A stretch of 64,000 nt of DNA from CAZRXG01 sp964603985 (GTDB lineage: Bacteria > Chloroflexota > Anaerolineae > Aggregatilineales > UBA3940). The stretch lies in the NCBI GenBank assembly GCA_964603985.1, contig CAZRXG010000007.1, forward strand, positions 96,785 through 160,784. The letters run 5' to 3'. A program made the translations under genes and the position numbers. The notes below the pieces were generated by a model, which searched no databases, was not told the origin of the DNA, and worked only from the letters and a program-made list of their open reading frames with translations. Shown here piece by piece: positions 9,130-17,698 of the stretch. The first letter of the stretch is position 1; each line of letters opens with the position of its first letter.

Positions 9130-9984
9130 ATGACCCAGCGTATCCGCACCCCCCGCCGAATCCGTGACAGCCAGCCCGCCGCCCGTCCGCAGAGGCGGCG
9201 CCGCTCCCGTCGGCAGCCCTCACGGCAGCCCCCGCAGCAGCCCCGGCAGCAGCCCCGGCAGCGCGGCGGCTTTGGGATGCGCTGGCTGAGTCTGCTGCTG
9301 TGTGTGCTGATCATCGCGGCGGGGGTGGTCGTTTTCACCAATTCCACTTTTTACGTGACACGGGCTGAGATTGGTGGGGTGCGCTACGTCCCGGCGGAGG
9401 AGATCTTCACGGAGAGCGGGATCGCGGGCTACCACATCCTGTGGGTGAACCCGGAGGTCGTCGCCGGGCGGATCGCGGCCCTGCCCGACTTCAGCTCGGC
9501 GCAGGTGATCGTGCAGTGGCCCGCGCGGGTGGTGATCCTGGTCCGCGAGCGGGAACCGGCGCTGGTCTGGGAGCAGAGCGGGAGGCGCTACTGGGTCGAC
9601 GTGAACGGCCACCTGATGATCATGCGGCGCGATCTGCCGGAGCTGGTGCGGGTGGTCAACGAGGGGGAGGCGATCCCCTTCCACTGCCCCGGCCCGGCCT
9701 GCCGGGAGGCGGACGCGGTCACGATAGACCCGGCGGTGGTGCGTGGGGCACAGCAGCTTAAGACGCTGCGCAGCGGCATAGACGTGTTATACTATGATCC
9801 GGTGCACGGGCTGAGCTACCGCGACGGGCGCGGCTGGCGGGGATATTTTGGGTCCGGCACCGACATGGACCGCAAGCTGCATATCTACGAGGAGCTGGCG
9901 GCCAACCTTGAGGGGCGCGGTATCCGGCCCACCTACATCGACGTGAGCAACCCCGACGCCCCCTTTTACCGCGTCACGCAGTGA
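9130..9984 (+). CDS. ftsQ: Cell division protein FtsQ/DivIB
   Basis: The product has 284 residues. An Arg/Gln/Pro-rich cytoplasmic tail of about 50 residues is followed by one membrane helix (LSLLLCVLIIAAGVVVF). Then comes a POTRA domain (TRAEIGGVRYVPAEEIF through IVQWPARVVILVREREPAL) and the FtsQ C-terminal part with GRRYWVDVNG. This architecture and the position between ddl and ftsA identify it. FtsQ/DivIB links the early FtsZ ring to the FtsL/FtsB/FtsW/FtsI part of the divisome. The cytoplasmic tail is strongly basic and low in complexity, longer than in many bacteria. Confidence 0.92.
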   Translation: MTQRIRTPRRIRDSQPAARPQRRRRSRRQPSRQPPQQPRQQPRQRGGFGMRWLSLLLCVLIIAAGVVVFTNSTFYVTRAEIGGVRYVPAEEIFTESGIAGYHILWVNPEVVAGRIAALPDFSSAQVIVQWPARVVILVREREPALVWEQSGRRYWVDVNGHLMIMRRDLPELVRVVNEGEAIPFHCPGPACREADAVTIDPAVVRGAQQLKTLRSGIDVLYYDPVHGLSYRDGRGWRGYFGSGTDMDRKLHIYEELAANLEGRGIRPTYIDVSNPDAPFYRVTQ

Positions 9985-10048
9985 GTGCCTGGCGGGGCCT
10001 GACGGGGCCTGGCGGGCCTGGCGGTTAGAAAAGGATTATTGGAAGCAG

Positions 10049-11305
10049 GTGAGTTCAGAACGGATCGTCGTCGGCCTGGATATTGGTACCACGAAAGTCG
10101 TCGCTCTGGTTGGCGAGGTCAGGAGCAAAGAGCACGTCCGCATCATCGGCCTGGGCATCGAGCCTGCGCAGGGTATGCAGAAAGGCATGGTGATCGACGT
10201 TGAGATGGCGACCGAGGCGGTGCGCGCTGCCCGGCGGCAGGCCGAGCGCATCTCCGGCTACGAGATCGGGCGTGCCCTGGTAAGCGTGGCGGGCAAGCAC
10301 ATCACCTCGGTCAACAGTCGCGGCGTCACCGGCCTGAACCCCAGCCGGAGCGCGGTCACGACCGAGGACATCGAGCGCGCGCTCGAATCGGCACGCGCCA
10401 TCCCGCTCCCGCACAACCGCGAAGTGCTGCATGTGATCCCGCGCAGCTTCATCCTCGACGGCCAGGAGGGCATCCGCAACCCGCTGAGGCAGTACGCCTA
10501 CCGGCTGGAGGTCGAGGCGCACATCATCACCGCAGCCTCGTCTTCGATCCGCAACCTGGAGAAGTGCGTCAACGACGCCGGGATGGGCGTGGATCGCTTC
10601 GTGCTCAATCCATTGGCAAGCGGCGAGGCGGTGCTCTCCGAGGCGGAGCGCGAGTCGGGCGTGGTGGTGGTGGACATCGGGGGCGGCACGACCGACATCG
10701 CGGTGTTCATCGAGGGGACGGTGTGGCACACCGCCGTGATCGAGGTGGCGGGCAACCACATCACCAACGACATCGCCCACGTGCTGCATCTGCCGGTCGA
10801 GGAGGCCGAGCGCATCAAGATCGACTACGGCAACGCCGTGCCCGACACGGTTGACCCCGACGCGCGGCTGACCGTCGAGCCGTTTGGCGAGAAGCACCCG
10901 GTTCAGATCCTGGTCTACGATTTGGCGCAGATCATCGAGGCGCGGGTGGACGAGATCTTCACGCTCGTCACCCAGGAGCTTAAGCGCTCCGGCTACGATG
11001 GCCTGCTCCCGGCGGGCGTGGTGCTGACCGGCGGCACGGCGGCGCTGCGCAACATCCGGCACAGCGCCAACAAGGTGATGCGCCTCCCGGCCCGCGTCGC
11101 CGAGCCTGAGAACATAACCGGGCTGGTGGACAAGCTGCAAGGTCCGGCCTACTCGACCGGGGTGGGGCTGCTGTGCTTCGCGCATGGCATCGACGTGGGG
11201 CCGGGGGTGGGCCTCTCGCGGCGGCGGCCACGGCGGCGGGGCGGCGGCGGCCCGGACATCGGCAAGGCGCTGGGCGACTTCCTGGGGCGGCTGCTGCCGG
11301 ATTGA
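10049..11305 (+). CDS. ftsA: Cell division protein FtsA
   Basis: This actin-fold ATPase of 418 residues anchors FtsZ to the membrane. It begins at a GTG with GGAAG just upstream. It shows the phosphate 1 loop GLDIGTTKVVALVGE, the 1C/SHS2 region with ITSVNSRGVTG, the phosphate 2 motif VVVDIGGGTTDIAVF and the adenosine motif GVVLTGGTAALRNI. The C-terminus is an Arg/Gly-rich linker and then DIGKALGDFLGRLLP, which fits the amphipathic membrane-targeting helix. The gene normally sits directly before ftsZ; here about 3.7 kb of other DNA separates them. Confidence 0.95.
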   Translation: MSSERIVVGLDIGTTKVVALVGEVRSKEHVRIIGLGIEPAQGMQKGMVIDVEMATEAVRAARRQAERISGYEIGRALVSVAGKHITSVNSRGVTGLNPSRSAVTTEDIERALESARAIPLPHNREVLHVIPRSFILDGQEGIRNPLRQYAYRLEVEAHIITAASSSIRNLEKCVNDAGMGVDRFVLNPLASGEAVLSEAERESGVVVVDIGGGTTDIAVFIEGTVWHTAVIEVAGNHITNDIAHVLHLPVEEAERIKIDYGNAVPDTVDPDARLTVEPFGEKHPVQILVYDLAQIIEARVDEIFTLVTQELKRSGYDGLLPAGVVLTGGTAALRNIRHSANKVMRLPARVAEPENITGLVDKLQGPAYSTGVGLLCFAHGIDVGPGVGLSRRRPRRRGGGGPDIGKALGDFLGRLLPD

Positions 11306-11310
11306 TCGGC

Positions 11311-11342
11311 CCACGGATTTCATGGGTCGCACAGATTGATGG
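11311..11342 (+). repeat. Degenerate CACGGATT-type intergenic repeat
   Basis: Six bases after the ftsA stop there is a sequence that matches the repeat at 56007-56036 in two blocks. The first is a 12-base block identical in both places, and the second is a 12-base block with one difference; they are separated by 7 unmatched bases. It marks the left boundary of the AT-rich gene pair between ftsA and ftsZ. Confidence 0.5.
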
Positions 11343-11391
11343 TTTTTCCGCCCCTCTCCTCAGCTCTCTATGGCCCAGGGGTAAATCAAAC

Positions 11392-13062
11392 ATGGAAATC
11401 TCAAAAAAGTTAGAGTCTCGTAGAAACTTGCTTTCGGCAAGTTTATTTCTATTTATTGCGCTGGTATTGTGTTTTGATGAGCTGCTGCTTGAGATCAATC
11501 GCGCAATTGGCGGAGAGTTGAATGCCTCGGCTTACTCGCTCTGGCACCTCTGGTGGCCTCAATTTTGGGTTGGGAAGCCAGACGGGTTGGTCGTTCACGC
11601 TTATAACAGTACTCCTTATTGGTCCAATCATCTCTTAAACACACCGATCTTCCAATCTTTTTTGTTTGGATTGTTAAACAAGCTCGTTGGCAGCCCGATA
11701 TTAAGTTTTAAATTGCTGCTGATTTTCTCGTTTGCAGCTACATTCCTGGGGTTATACCGGTTCTTGATCTCGAAAAAACTAAATGCAGTTATCGCCGGTT
11801 TGGGCAGCACCACATTTGTACTTTCACCATGGTACACAACGATAATGATCAAGGCGGATGTCATTGCTGCCAGTTTGTGGCTTCTTCCTCTGGCATTACT
11901 GATTTGGGATTTATGGCTGAATAAGCCTTCTATCGGTCGTATGCTGTTGGTTGTAATCACACTTTATCTGGCGGTTCTGAGCGGTATACAGCATATTTCC
12001 TGGTTGGTGAATCTATGGCTACCATATGCTATCTGGACGGCCTATTGGCAAATTCGGAGAGAGGAACAAACCGGGCATCATCAGGTAAAAGACAAACTCA
12101 ATCAACTGTTGTGGGCAAGTATTCTTCTCCTCATTTTATTTTTGATTTATCCAATTCCCAACCTGGTTCGGTCGCTTCAAGGATATACTCCTCCTTTTTC
12201 TGTATTGAGTCCCCTGTCAGATCGAAGCCTAGTTGGAGCTTTAAAATTGTCAAGCCCTGTATTACTTGTGGTTCTGTTGATTACAGTTCTTGTTAGAAGA
12301 CAGTTTAGGGGAAATCCTTTCTGGCTGATTGTTACAGGCATTCTCTTTTTGGTGGCATATGGCATCTTTCCCGACCTGCTGGGCCTTTTTGCCAGAATCA
12401 TAAATTATCCATCTTCACCGCTGTACAATCGAGAGATGTTCTATGGTTTAATGATTCTTAGTGGCATTGTATACATTGCCACTGAATGGCAGGTGCTATG
12501 GGAAGCATGGGCTAATCCGTTGTTTAAGTGGGGAGCAGTGCTCGCTTTTCTTTTAGCGATAGTATTTACTAACCCGCAAACCTGGCGTGCGTTTGAAAAT
12601 CATCCTCCCGAAACACATGATTTCTATACGGAGATTGCTTCAGAACCGGAAGATTATGCAATCCTGGTTTATCCGGCAGGCATCTTAAGTGTACAAAATG
12701 GCATTATGCTGGGTAATCATCCGTATTTAGTCGAGAATGCTGTATGGCATCACAAAAGAACCGTCACCGGCATATTACCCTATGCCGAGCCGAGGCTTAT
12801 CGCTGAATTTGAAAACATGGCCTTTCTTTACCCCGCTGAGATTCCATCTCACCGGATAGATAGCTCCGCAGAAATGTTTCGGGAGGCCGTTAATGAATGG
12901 CGCATAGGGTACATTGTCGTACACAGCAATTTGCTAACCAACAGCGAGCTTCAGACGATTGATTTACTTGCCCAACAGTCGGGTGCCGTATGTCCAGCCG
13001 ATACACGCGGTGAGTTGATTATTTACAGGGCGAAATGGCATCCATTTGGATGTGGAGAATAA
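11392..13062 (+). CDS. AT-rich polytopic membrane protein, GT-C-like
   Basis: The 556-residue protein starts at the ATG at 11392 (MEISKKLESRRNLL). The frame is open further upstream, but that part overlaps ftsA and is not membrane-like. It has about ten helices and a soluble C-terminal domain of about 160 residues. The first loop contains SAYSLWHLWWPQFWV, and DVIAASLWLLPLALL follows later. The layout is close to that of the protein at 28683-30962 and of bacterial membrane glycosyltransferases with unknown acceptors. Base composition and codon use are clearly AT-richer than in ftsA or ftsZ, a sign of transfer. It ends 3 bp before the next gene. Confidence 0.65.
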   Translation: MEISKKLESRRNLLSASLFLFIALVLCFDELLLEINRAIGGELNASAYSLWHLWWPQFWVGKPDGLVVHAYNSTPYWSNHLLNTPIFQSFLFGLLNKLVGSPILSFKLLLIFSFAATFLGLYRFLISKKLNAVIAGLGSTTFVLSPWYTTIMIKADVIAASLWLLPLALLIWDLWLNKPSIGRMLLVVITLYLAVLSGIQHISWLVNLWLPYAIWTAYWQIRREEQTGHHQVKDKLNQLLWASILLLILFLIYPIPNLVRSLQGYTPPFSVLSPLSDRSLVGALKLSSPVLLVVLLITVLVRRQFRGNPFWLIVTGILFLVAYGIFPDLLGLFARIINYPSSPLYNREMFYGLMILSGIVYIATEWQVLWEAWANPLFKWGAVLAFLLAIVFTNPQTWRAFENHPPETHDFYTEIASEPEDYAILVYPAGILSVQNGIMLGNHPYLVENAVWHHKRTVTGILPYAEPRLIAEFENMAFLYPAEIPSHRIDSSAEMFREAVNEWRIGYIVVHSNLLTNSELQTIDLLAQQSGAVCPADTRGELIIYRAKWHPFGCGE

Positions 13063-13065
13063 TTA

Positions 13066-14757
13066 ATGATGACGCTGCCGGTAAAACATTTGAAAAAAGA
13101 AATGGCTTTTCAACGCCTGTGGGTCTTGCTAAGTTTAACTGCGGTTGAGCTTGCCTATGTGTTGGTGACTTATTATGGCAACTACGTAGGGATAGATGAA
13201 TGGACTGTACTGTATCAAGTCTCGCGAGGGACTACCGTTTATCCAGAAAATAGTGAACGTTTTATTGGGTTACTCCACTGGATGATAAGCTATAAGCTGG
13301 TGGGTCCTGGGTTATTGGGAAACTACATCTTTTATCTATTGCTGAAGATTGCAGCCGCTTACGTTTTGTTTTTGCTCATTGAACATTTTTCTTCAGGAAA
13401 ATCGGCTTTCGCTTTTAGCTGTTCGGTTATTTATCTGGTTTACACAATCTATGATTGGAACATGTTATATTACTATCAATATCTGGGGCGGATAGGTCAT
13501 CTCCTAGTTACACTTTTAGCCCTGTATTTTTATTTCAAAGCTGTCAGACATAATCAGATAAGTTGGCTATTTGCAGCAATTGCAATGGCTTTCCTGTCGA
13601 TATTTAATTGGGAAACGAGTCTTCCACTACTGGTCGGAATACCTGTACTTGCATTTGCTTTACTGAGAGATTACTCGCGCTCTAGTTTTTATAAACTGGT
13701 AATCTGGTCATTTTTTATAGTTCTCTTTGGGCTATGGTTTGCCCTACCGATTTTAGGGTTAGCACCAGCAACTTATGGAAGCCACACTTTTACTACATTC
13801 AGCCTGTCCAATATTATTCGTTTGACTCGAAAACAGTTCCGATGGCTTCTGTATGGCTTAGCCCACTATTTACGCCCAGATCTCATCCAACCACATCGAT
13901 TACCACTTTTGATCGTCTTAGTCTCAATATGGGGCAGCATTAAGGGCTTTCAAAAAGTGTCTCAAACACAGTCATCCGAATCGGAATCCGAAGAATCGAT
14001 ATGGTATTACTATCCCTTATGGGTAGTAATTGGACTTATTACAACCTGGTTGGGGTTTTCTGCCTTTCTAATCTCCTCATATGGTGAATACGTTACACGA
14101 GTGCATTTCCTATCTTCAACCGGGTTTGCTCTGGCACTTGGCAGTGTGATTTGGGGTGTTCGCTGCCTGGCTCGAAATCATTTGGCTAAGCAGATTGTAC
14201 TCTATGCGGGTCTGACGATGATAACGGTTATTGGCATCACTAAAGCAGGAGGCATACAGGAGTCCGTTTATTGTTTCGAGACTACCTGGGAGAGACATGC
14301 TGTTTTTTTACGATCACTGGCATATGTCGCTCCGGCACCAGAAGAGAACACATTATTTATACTGGTTGAATCACCAGATTCCCCCTCACCCTTTGCTTGT
14401 GGATGGGCTTTTGAATATGCCTTGAGGTATCTATATGATGATACTGTCACTGGTTTTATCTCAACCGAGAACTTGCTTGGTAAATCGTGGAATGTGAGTA
14501 ATGAGGGTATCGCCATTGAATCGACAACCCTCTCTGAGTCTTCTCAGTACAAGAGAGAAATCTCATTTCATCGATGGGATGAAATCGTCTTTATAAGCGT
14601 CACCGATGACTGGGAAGTACATATTTTAGAGACAATTCCCTCCGAGTATCATTCCCAAGCAAGAATGGAACTCTACGATCCGTATGCTCGGTTAGACGAG
14701 AACGCTTTTATACCTGAGCCTGTTCAGCAATTGGTACCAAATGGCTATATGCCATAG
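13066..14757 (+). CDS. AT-rich polytopic membrane protein of unknown function
   Basis: The product has 563 residues with about eleven hydrophobic helices and a soluble C-terminal region of about 120 residues. An acidic GIDEWTVLYQVSRG motif follows the first helix, which is where GT-C enzymes carry their catalytic Asp/Glu, so a membrane glycosyltransferase is plausible. I do not recognise a named family. It begins 3 bp after the previous stop, shares its AT-rich composition and was probably acquired with it. Both interrupt the usual ftsA-ftsZ pair. Confidence 0.6.
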   Translation: MMTLPVKHLKKEMAFQRLWVLLSLTAVELAYVLVTYYGNYVGIDEWTVLYQVSRGTTVYPENSERFIGLLHWMISYKLVGPGLLGNYIFYLLLKIAAAYVLFLLIEHFSSGKSAFAFSCSVIYLVYTIYDWNMLYYYQYLGRIGHLLVTLLALYFYFKAVRHNQISWLFAAIAMAFLSIFNWETSLPLLVGIPVLAFALLRDYSRSSFYKLVIWSFFIVLFGLWFALPILGLAPATYGSHTFTTFSLSNIIRLTRKQFRWLLYGLAHYLRPDLIQPHRLPLLIVLVSIWGSIKGFQKVSQTQSSESESEESIWYYYPLWVVIGLITTWLGFSAFLISSYGEYVTRVHFLSSTGFALALGSVIWGVRCLARNHLAKQIVLYAGLTMITVIGITKAGGIQESVYCFETTWERHAVFLRSLAYVAPAPEENTLFILVESPDSPSPFACGWAFEYALRYLYDDTVTGFISTENLLGKSWNVSNEGIAIESTTLSESSQYKREISFHRWDEIVFISVTDDWEVHILETIPSEYHSQARMELYDPYARLDENAFIPEPVQQLVPNGYMP

Positions 14758-14805
14758 GGTCTCCGTTACTGAGCCGAACAGTGGACACGCTCAGCGGGTG
14801 GATCA

Positions 14806-14886
14806 CTGGCAACGCGCTCCGAATTGGCGGTGCCCATCAAGCTCCGAGATCAGGTCATCGGCGTGTTGGTGACCGCGCTGAGATGA
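14806..14886 (+). pseudogene. Remnant of a GAF-domain protein
   Basis: In one frame, about 25 codons ending in TGA at 14884-14886 read SELAVPIKLRDQVIGVL and then VTALR. This is the classic end of a GAF domain (ELAVPI-x-LR-x-QVIGVL). No start or upstream domain remains, so it is a short decayed fragment. Its presence suggests that this interval has been a site of insertion and deletion. Confidence 0.55.
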
Positions 14887-14927
14887 GCGCCTGGGCGGGT
14901 CGGTTTGGGACCACCGGCCTTTCGCAG

Positions 14928-14961
14928 TTGCGCAATTCTGAACTTTCTCATATCATGAGAA
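14928..14961 (+). promoter_or_regulatory. Candidate ftsZ promoter with overlapping palindrome
   Basis: TTGCGC (14928-14933) and TATCAT (14951-14956) are separated by exactly 17 bp, a good sigma-70 layout. The -10 lies inside a perfect 7-bp inverted repeat, TTCTCAT/ATGAGAA with a 3-bp centre (14945-14961), which could be an operator. TTGCGCAA around the -35 is also palindromic. The promoter would let ftsZ be transcribed independently of the inserted AT-rich genes. Confidence 0.5.
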
Positions 14962-15082
14962 CAGATTAAGCTCTACGGAGCGTTACGAACGGTGACTGAG
15001 GTGTTATTACATGTCGAGTGGTGTAGTGGGTAGTGCGCAACCCGCATCCGACCGTCCGCACGAGGAACCAGGAGAACGGCCA

Positions 15083-16204
15083 ATGGCACAGCAGAGGCAA
15101 TCATCGAAGGCATCTTACGCCGACATCAAGGTGATCGGCATAGGGGGTGGTGGGAGCAACGCCGTCAACCGCATGATCGAGGAAGGGCTGGCCGGGGTAC
15201 AGTTCGTCGCCGTCAACACCGACGCCCAATCTCTTGACACGTCGCTGGCGGATACCCGCCTGCAGGTCGGCAAGAAGCTGACGCGCGGCCTCGGCGCGGG
15301 TGGCGACCCGGAGATCGGTCGCCAGGCAGCCGAGGAATCGCGTGACGAGATCGCGAAGATGATCGACCGGGCCGACATGGCCTTCATCACAGCTGGCCTG
15401 GGCGGCGGCACCGGGACCGGTGCGGCGCCAATCATCGCCGACATCGCCAAGAAGCAGCACGCCCTGACCATCGGCGTGGTCACCAAGCCCTTCAGCTTCG
15501 AGGGGCGGCAGCGTGAATACACCGCCGACGAGGGCATCGAGCGGCTCAAGAACGCGGTCGACACGCTGATCGTGATCCATAACGACCGGCTGCTCAAGAT
15601 CGTCGACAAGCGCTCCGGGCTTCAGGAGGCCTTCCGCGTGGCCGACGACGTGCTGCGCCAGGGCATCCAGGGCATCAGCGAGCTGATCACCATCCCGGGG
15701 CTGATCAACCTGGACTTCGCCGACGTGAAGACCATCATGGCCGAGGGCGGCGCGGCGCTGATGGCGGTTGGCTCGGCGAGCGGCGAGGACCGTGCCCGCA
15801 AGGCGGCCCAGCAGGCCATTACCAGCGAACTGTTGGATGTGACGATCAACGGCGCGCGGGGCATTTTGTTCAACGTGACGGGCGGCCCGGACATGAGCCT
15901 GCACGAGATCAACCAGGCAGCCGAGATCATCCGCGAGACAGCCGACCCCAACGTCAACCTGATCTTCGGTGCGGTGGTGGACGAGGCGATGGGCGACTCG
16001 GTGCGCATCACGGTGATCGCGACCGGCTTCGGCCCGGCGCGGACGGCGCGCCCGCGCTTCGGCGTGCAGCGCCCGGCCGTCGCGCCGCAGGAGCTTCAGC
16101 GGCCCGACACGGCAGTTGAGGAAGAGCCTCCCAGCTACGAGGAGAGCAACCTGGAGGTGCCCGCTTTCCTGCGCCGCTACAATCGGAAGCGCGATCAGGA
16201 GTAA
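15083..16204 (+). CDS. ftsZ: Cell division protein FtsZ
   Basis: The tubulin-like GTPase has 373 residues from the ATG at 15083. I chose this start because AGGAG lies 8 nt upstream and the 72 bp before it have codon use unlike the gene. An ATG at 15011 with GAGG upstream is possible and would add 24 residues. The GTP loop GGGGSNAVNRMIE, the signature GLGGGTGTGAAPIIA and the T7 loop NLDFADVKTIM are intact. The C-terminus has a variable linker and then LEVPAFLRR, the conserved peptide that binds FtsA and other partners. It polymerises at midcell to organise division. A terminator follows directly. Confidence 0.97.
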   Translation: MAQQRQSSKASYADIKVIGIGGGGSNAVNRMIEEGLAGVQFVAVNTDAQSLDTSLADTRLQVGKKLTRGLGAGGDPEIGRQAAEESRDEIAKMIDRADMAFITAGLGGGTGTGAAPIIADIAKKQHALTIGVVTKPFSFEGRQREYTADEGIERLKNAVDTLIVIHNDRLLKIVDKRSGLQEAFRVADDVLRQGIQGISELITIPGLINLDFADVKTIMAEGGAALMAVGSASGEDRARKAAQQAITSELLDVTINGARGILFNVTGGPDMSLHEINQAAEIIRETADPNVNLIFGAVVDEAMGDSVRITVIATGFGPARTARPRFGVQRPAVAPQELQRPDTAVEEEPPSYEESNLEVPAFLRRYNRKRDQE

Positions 16205-16223
16205 GTCTCGCCTGTCAGATAAT

Positions 16224-16251
16224 AACCCCTGGTTAGAGCCGGGGGTTTTTT
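16224..16251 (+). terminator. Intrinsic terminator of ftsZ
   Basis: AACCCCTGG pairs fully with CCGGGGGTT (one G-T wobble) around a 6-nt loop, followed by six T residues. It lies 19 bp after the ftsZ stop. The T-run ends one base before an in-frame ATG at 16253, so that ATG is an unlikely start for the kinase. Confidence 0.88.
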
Positions 16252-16315
16252 AATGGCCGGAGCCTGCACCGGCTCGATCAATAACTCGCCGTTCTCCCCG
16301 CACAGTCGAGGGCCT

Positions 16316-17692
16316 ATGCCTGCAAAGTGGCTGCTAGGTGTTGTGGCCGGATGGCTAACACCGCGCTCAACAGACCCCGAAGAGTCATTCAGAGAGGGTG
16401 CCATTCGGCTGATATTGCCCATCTGCATGGCGGGGTACGCGGTGGTGCTCTGGTACCGCCACGGCGTGCAGGCAAAGCCCGCCCCCTGGCCGTTTTCGGT
16501 GGAGAGCGAGGTTGGCCTGTGGGTTGTGCTGACTATCCTGTCGCTCGTCACGCTCCTGCGCCGCAAGACCGTGCTGAGCGGCGTCTTTCTGCTGCTGAGC
16601 GCGGCGCACGTCGACCTGCTGGGCCTTGCCGTCTATGGGTATGCGAACGTCTTTGCCCAAATGACGCTGATGCTCAATGTGCTTGCGGCGGTTCTCATTC
16701 TGCCGACATCGTTCCTGTTGTTATATACTCTGGCGCTGATCGGCGCGTACGGGATCATTACCCACACCTGGTACCAGGGGCTGCCGGTCGACGACAGATT
16801 GCTGCTGGAGGGAAGCCCGGCGGTGACAACCGCAGGCGTTGCCGCAGTGCTGTTTACAACAGTGGCGCTGGCAGGCTACGTCCGGATTGAGGTTGACAGG
16901 CGGATCAGGGCTTTGCAGGACATGGTAGCCACGCTTGAGGAACGCGTCGCCAGGCGCACGATGGATCTGACCAGGGCCAACGAGCAGTTGGAGGCCCTGA
17001 GCCGGATCAAGGGCGAGTTCGTCGCCAACGTCTCACACGAGCTACGCTCGCCCATCACCAGCCTTAAAATGCACCTGCAACTGCTGTCCCTGCAACCGGA
17101 GAAGCATGATGAACACGTCGTCACGCTGGAACGCGAGACAGACCGGCTGGAGAACCTGATCGAGGGGCTGCTGACGCTTTCGCGTCTCGACCAGGACCGC
17201 CTGGAGGTGCACTCCACACCGGTCGACCTCAACGCGCTGGTCAAGATGTACGTTGCCGACCGCACGGCGGTGGCGCAGAATAAGGGGTTGACACTGGCGT
17301 TCGATGTGGCAAGCAATCCGCCGCCGGTGAAAGCCGATCAGCGCCTGCTGGAGCAGGTGCTGAGCACCCTGCTGACCAACGCGCTGAACTACACACCCGC
17401 CGGGGGCCGGGTGATGGTGAGCACCGAGGCGTGCCAGCTTGACGGGCGGCAGTGGGCCGGGTTCAGTGTCAGCGACACGGGGCCGGGCATCCCGCCGGGG
17501 GAACGGGAGCAACTGTTCGTGCGGTTTTTCCGGGGCAAGGCCGGGCACAAGTCGGGGGTGTCGGGGGCCGGGTTGGGACTGGCGATTGCTGGCGAGGTCG
17601 TCGAACGGCATGGGGGACGGATCGAGGTCGAGAGCGAAGGCGTGCCGGGCAAGGGGGCGACGTTCAGAGTGTGGCTGCCGGTGGGGGAGTAA
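16316..17692 (+). CDS. Membrane sensor histidine kinase
   Basis: This kinase has 458 residues from the ATG at 16316, preferred over an ATG at 16253 that abuts the ftsZ terminator. The N-terminal part has about six membrane helices and no obvious extracellular domain. A coiled linker (MVATLEERVARRTMDLTRAN) leads to the HisKA box NVSHELRSPITS, with the phospho-accepting His near residue 240. Next come the N box (LLTNALNYTPAGG), the G1 box DTGPGIPPGE and the G2 box GAGLGLAI. All ATP-binding motifs are complete. No response regulator gene is adjacent, so it is an orphan whose partner lies elsewhere. The signal is unknown; its membrane-embedded sensor suggests an envelope or lipid-borne cue. Confidence 0.9.
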   Translation: MPAKWLLGVVAGWLTPRSTDPEESFREGAIRLILPICMAGYAVVLWYRHGVQAKPAPWPFSVESEVGLWVVLTILSLVTLLRRKTVLSGVFLLLSAAHVDLLGLAVYGYANVFAQMTLMLNVLAAVLILPTSFLLLYTLALIGAYGIITHTWYQGLPVDDRLLLEGSPAVTTAGVAAVLFTTVALAGYVRIEVDRRIRALQDMVATLEERVARRTMDLTRANEQLEALSRIKGEFVANVSHELRSPITSLKMHLQLLSLQPEKHDEHVVTLERETDRLENLIEGLLTLSRLDQDRLEVHSTPVDLNALVKMYVADRTAVAQNKGLTLAFDVASNPPPVKADQRLLEQVLSTLLTNALNYTPAGGRVMVSTEACQLDGRQWAGFSVSDTGPGIPPGEREQLFVRFFRGKAGHKSGVSGAGLGLAIAGEVVERHGGRIEVESEGVPGKGATFRVWLPVGE

Positions 17693-17698
17693 GCGGCG

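Noticed and set aside
11173..11391. N-terminal extension of the AT-rich membrane protein into ftsA
   Set aside because: It overlaps the C-terminus of ftsA out of frame and lacks hydrophobic or coding character.
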